Assembly: GCA_000415505.1 (NCBI GenBank)
Contig: KE354310.1
Span: 1-35,786 of the forward strand
DNA from: Streptomyces afghaniensis 772
GTDB taxonomy: Bacteria > Actinomycetota > Actinomycetes > Streptomycetales > Streptomycetaceae
DNA length: 35,786 bases
Direction of reading: 5' to 3'
How positions within the stretch are numbered: position 1 is the first letter of the stretch; every line of letters starts with the position of its first letter. Both the position numbers and the translations under genes were made by a program. Positions 33,395 through 35,786 of the stretch are shown piece by piece. The notes under the pieces are model-generated. The model was not told the DNA's origin. It did not search any database and was given only the letters and a program-made list of their open reading frames with translations.

Positions 33395-34051
33395 GTGACC
33401 AACGTGACGAAAGGGTCCGACGCGACCACGGAGACCGTCGAGACCGAAGCCGGCCCCGCCCGCATCACCTGGCACAAGGCGAAGCAGGCCCGCCTCGTGC
33501 TCGCCGTCAGCCACGGTGCCGGGGGCGGCATCGAGGCCCGCGACCTGAGGGCCCTGGCCGCCGTCCTGCCCGCCCACGGCGTCACCGTGGCCCGGGTGGA
33601 GCAGCCCTGGCGAGTGGCCGGGAAGAAGCTCGCGCCCGCGCCCAGGACCCTGGACCTCGGCTGGCGGGGCATCTGGCCCGCACTGGCCGGGCCCGGACTG
33701 CCGGTCGTCTCCGGCGGCCGCAGCGCCGGGGCCCGGGTCGCCTGCCGTACCGCCACGGAACTCGGCGCCCACGCGGTCCTCGCCCTCAGCTTCCCCCTCC
33801 ACCCGCCCGGCAAGCCCGAGAAGTCCCGCGCCGCCGAGCTGCTGGGCTCCGGGGTGCCCACCCTGGTCGTCCAAGGCGGGAACGACCCCTTCGGGAAGCC
33901 CGGGGAGTTCCCCGAAGGGCCCTACGGGCTCGTCGAGGTGCCGTACGGCGATCACGGCTTCGCCGTCCCCAAGCGTGCGGAGATCACGCAGGAGGAGGCA
34001 GTGGCGGTCATCACGGACGCGGTCGTGGAGTGGACCGGGTCACTCGGGTAA
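33395..34051 (+). CDS. Alpha/beta hydrolase, KANL3/Tex30 type
   Basis: A 218-aa alpha/beta hydrolase-fold protein. [16 protein letters not shown] (about residues 39-54) is followed by the nucleophile elbow [10 protein letters not shown], a [10 protein letters not shown] acid loop and GDHGF with the histidine. The overall layout is that of the small KANL3/Tex30 hydrolases; the substrate is unknown. GTG 33395 is one base after the SRAP stop, so the two are probably one operon. In S. coelicolor I recall a hydrolase immediately upstream of sigR, consistent with this place. Confidence 0.85.
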   Translation: MTNVTKGSDATTETVETEAGPARITWHKAKQARLVLAVSHGAGGGIEARDLRALAAVLPAHGVTVARVEQPWRVAGKKLAPAPRTLDLGWRGIWPALAGPGLPVVSGGRSAGARVACRTATELGAHAVLALSFPLHPPGKPEKSRAAELLGSGVPTLVVQGGNDPFGKPGEFPEGPYGLVEVPYGDHGFAVPKRAEITQEEAVAVITDAVVEWTGSLG

Positions 34052-34058
34052 AGCTCCG

Positions 34059-34084
34059 GGAATGCCGGGGCGGCGAGCACTGTT
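34059..34084 (+). promoter_or_regulatory. Sigma-R-dependent promoter of sigR
   Basis: GGAAT (34059-34063), exactly 18 nt, then GTT (34082-34084) is the consensus recognised by sigma-R. It lies upstream of the long sigma-R' start, matching the known autoregulatory sigRp2 promoter that forms the positive feedback loop after thiol oxidation. Confidence 0.88.
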
Positions 34085-34142
34085 GTGCGGGACGTACGTG
34101 CTGGAGACCAGCACCGACGCCGTAGGAGAGGGAGTCCGCCGC

Positions 34143-34316
34143 ATGGGTTCGATCTACTGCCCGAGCCGCAGCAGCCGCGCCGACCTGGACTGGACGGTGC
34201 TGCACGCGGCCAAGACAGCCCCTATTCGGGCGGCGGGCGGACCGGATCGTCGTCTATCCTCCGATTCGGGTGAGACCGGTCTCGGTCTCACGAGAACGCT
34301 CAAGGAGGTGGGTCCG
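34143..34316 (+). other. N-terminal extension of the sigma-R' isoform
   Basis: In-frame 58-codon extension from ATG 34143 ([17 protein letters not shown]...) to the GTC start of SigR. In S. coelicolor an induced, Clp-unstable sigma-R' with a similar ~55-aa extension is known. The sequence is less conserved-looking, and it contains a cysteine at position 6 (IYCPSR). Confidence 0.7.
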
Positions 34317-34994
34317 GTCACAGGGACCGACGCAGGGACCGAACACGGCCAGGCGGAGCAGCCCGAGGGCCAGGGCGGCACGGGCGCGGAGACGGCCGCG
34401 GAGCGCAACGCGCGCTTCGAGCGGGACGCGCTCGAGTTCCTCGACCAGATGTACTCGGCCGCGCTGCGCATGACGCGCAACCCGGCCGACGCCGAGGACC
34501 TGGTGCAGGAGACGTACGCGAAGGCGTACGCGTCCTTCCACCAGTTCCGCGAGGGCACCAATCTCAAGGCCTGGCTGTACAGGATCCTCACGAACACCTT
34601 CATCAACTCGTACCGCAAGAAGCAGCGGGAACCGCAGCGCTCGGCGGCCGAGGAGATCGAGGACTGGCAGCTCGCCCGCGCCGAGTCGCACATGTCGACG
34701 GGCTTGCGCTCCGCGGAGTCTCAGGCGCTCGACCACCTGCCCGACTCGGACGTGAAGGAAGCGCTCCAGGCGATCCCCGAGGAGTTCCGCATCGCCGTCT
34801 ATCTGGCGGATGTCGAGGGCTTTGCGTACAAGGAGATCGCCGACATCATGGGGACACCCATCGGTACGGTGATGTCCCGGCTGCACCGGGGCCGCCGTCA
34901 GCTGCGCGGCATGCTGGAGGACTACGCCCGTGACCGCGGGATGGTCCCGGCCGGCGCCGGAGAGTCGAACGAAGCGAAAGGCTCGGGGTCATGA
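34317..34994 (+). CDS. sigR: ECF sigma factor SigR (sigma-R), GTC start
   Basis: A 225-aa group IV sigma factor controlling the thiol-oxidative stress response. Region 2 ([40 protein letters not shown]) and region 4 ([48 protein letters not shown]) are intact. The strong AAGGAGGTG at 34302-34310 sits 6 nt before a GTC at 34317, whereas the GTG at 34308 lies inside the ribosome site. This agrees with the published non-canonical GTC start of Streptomyces sigR, repressed through IF3. A stable-regulator form, sigma-R', can start in frame at ATG 34143 (58 codons upstream, GGGAG ribosome site), made from the sigma-R promoter at 34059. The stop overlaps rsrA (ATGA). Confidence 0.93.
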   Translation, partial: VTGTDAGTEHGQAEQPEGQGGTGAETAAERNARFERDALEFLDQMYSAALRMTRNPADAEDLVQETYAKAYASFHQFREGTNLKAWLYRILTNTFINSYRKKQREPQRSAAEEIEDWQLARAESHMSTGLRSAESQALDHLPDSDVKEALQAIPEEFRIAVYLADVEGFAYKEIADIMGTPIGTVMSRLHRGRRQLRGMLEDYARDRGMVPAGAGESNEAKGSGS

Positions 34995-35302
34995 GCTGCG
35001 GAGAGCCGCACGAGACGGATTGCAGCGAAATCCTCGATCATCTCTACGAGTTCCTCGACCGTGAGATGCCGGACTCGGACTGCGTGAAGTTCGAGCACCA
35101 CTTCGAGGAATGCTCGCCCTGTCTCGAGAAGTATGGGCTCGAACAGGCCGTGAAGAAGCTGGTCAAGCGCTGCTGCGGGCATGACGACGTGCCGGGCGAC
35201 CTGCGCGACAAGGTCATGGGGCGGATCGAGCTGATCCGCTCCGGCCAGGCCGTCCCCGAGCAGGACATCACGGCCTCGTCGGCCACGCCGCAGGAGTCCT
35301 GA
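34991..35302 (+). CDS. rsrA: Zinc-binding redox anti-sigma factor RsrA
   Basis: A 103-aa ZAS-family anti-sigma factor that holds SigR inactive when reduced and releases it when disulfides form. The zinc/redox motif is H37-x3-C41-x2-C44 together with C11; C3, C31, C61 and C62 complete the seven-cysteine set of the S. coelicolor protein. ATG 34991 overlaps the sigR stop, so sigma and anti-sigma are made together. A hairpin follows the stop. Confidence 0.95.
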   Translation: MSCGEPHETDCSEILDHLYEFLDREMPDSDCVKFEHHFEECSPCLEKYGLEQAVKKLVKRCCGHDDVPGDLRDKVMGRIELIRSGQAVPEQDITASSATPQES

Positions 35303-35319
35303 CACTCCTGCGCTTTTCA

Positions 35320-35344
35320 ACTACCCCTGCTCCGAGGGGGTAGT
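35320..35344 (+). terminator. Terminator after rsrA
   Basis: Perfect 8-bp stem (35320-35327 with 35337-35344) with a 9-nt loop, 18 nt after the rsrA stop. A second small dyad (35377-35383 with 35391-35397) lies further on, before the next gene. Confidence 0.65.
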
Positions 35345-35454
35345 CATCCTCGAACGCATCACTCGAACGTGCTAATCCGCGGGTTATCGGCCCGCGGAGC
35401 CCCCCACCGCCGTCCTAGGCTCCGGGCCTGACGGACTTGGCCGGGGGAGGGCTC

Positions 35455-35786
35455 ATGGAAGCGGTACCGGTGCGGGCACGTGTGTACGTGGCCTGTGTCG
35501 TCCTCGCCGCCCTTCTCTGTCTGCTGCCGCTGCCGGGCGTCCGCACGCCCTGGTGGGCCGTGCTGCTGCTCGCCGCGCTGTACGCGGGCTGCGAGCGCGT
35601 CGCCCGGTCCCGGTTCGTCGGGATCTCCCATCCGGCCGGGACCTTCTATCCCGTGCTGCTCGCCGGTGCCTTCCTGCTGCCCGCGCCCGCCGCCGCCCTG
35701 GTGGCCGTGCCCGGTGCGCTGCTCTCGCACGTCGAGCAGCGGCCCGTGGCGCTGCGGCGCGTCTGGCGGGCCGCCCAGCTCGTCCT
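35455..35786 (+). CDS. Membrane protein, 5' part only (cut by window end)
   Basis: ATG 35455 with GGGGGAGG 4 nt upstream opens a frame still open at the window end (110 codons seen). The product begins MEAVPVRARVYVACVV and shows at least three hydrophobic helices (VYVACVVLAALLCLLPL, WWAVLLLAALYAGC, YPVLLAGAFLLPAPAAALVA). This could be the membrane-sensor N-terminus of a larger protein. I vaguely recall an HD-domain phosphohydrolase beside rsrA in Streptomyces, but the visible part does not prove it. Confidence 0.7.
   Translation, partial: MEAVPVRARVYVACVVLAALLCLLPLPGVRTPWWAVLLLAALYAGCERVARSRFVGISHPAGTFYPVLLAGAFLLPAPAAALVAVPGALLSHVEQRPVALRRVWRAAQLV

Noticed and set aside
1-35786. CRISPR arrays, transposases, insertion sequences
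   Set aside because: No regularly spaced repeats and no transposase-like reading frames were found on either strand.

Overview
The window is high-GC Actinobacteria DNA, almost certainly from a Streptomyces chromosome. The evidence is strong G/C bias at third codon positions, GTG/TTG/GTC starts, frequent ATGA/GTGA gene overlaps, a sigR-rsrA pair with a sigma-R-type promoter, and the gene order moaE / ylbL-like / PPA1309 / UPF0182, which I recognise from Streptomyces.

Left core region (about 1-14,750): moaE; a 54-aa membrane peptide; a PDZ plus Lon-type (YlbL) membrane protease; a PPA1309-family protein; a very large UPF0182 membrane protein; two identical initiator tRNA genes flanking a cytosolic Sel1/TPR repeat protein; a Fur-family repressor that looks like the peroxide sensor CatR; a CBS-domain protein; histidinol-phosphatase hisN; a TetR regulator facing a small multidrug/guanidinium exporter; an aroA-rsgA operon; and an M50-type membrane protease.

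Central accessory region (about 14,920-32,490): a compact type II aromatic polyketide cluster. Rightward it carries an MFS exporter, an OmpR-like regulator with a degenerate receiver (JadR1-like), a tandem-domain TcmI/JadI-type cyclase, KS-alpha, KS-beta (CLF), ACP, a C9-type ketoreductase, a didomain aromatase/cyclase, an alpha/beta hydrolase, a lipocalin-like protein, an unknown 63-aa protein and a dedicated Sfp-type phosphopantetheinyl transferase. Leftward it carries a TetR repressor, a P450, an LLM (F420-type) oxidoreductase, a WS/DGAT-like acyltransferase, an FAD aromatic hydroxylase and an NmrA-like reductase. The order cyclase-KS-CLF-ACP-KR-ARO/CYC is that of angucycline clusters. There are no sugar genes, so the inferred product is an oxidised, possibly acylated, angucycline-like aglycone.

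Two regulatory layers can be read from the DNA. A 31-bp element with 22 shared fixed positions lies at the same place in two leftward promoters (FAD hydroxylase and tetR) and also covers the divergent MFS promoter; it is the likely TetR operator. Direct CTGAC-N6 repeats with an 11-bp period lie upstream of the PKS operon and the P450 operon and are candidate sites for the OmpR/JadR1-like regulator.

Right core region (about 32,580-end): a YedK/HMCES-type abasic-site protein, an alpha/beta hydrolase, sigR (with a GTC start and a longer sigma-R' form), rsrA, and the start of a membrane protein cut by the window end. The polyketide cluster therefore appears to be inserted between core genes that I remember as near neighbours (aroA side and sigR side) in S. 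coelicolor.
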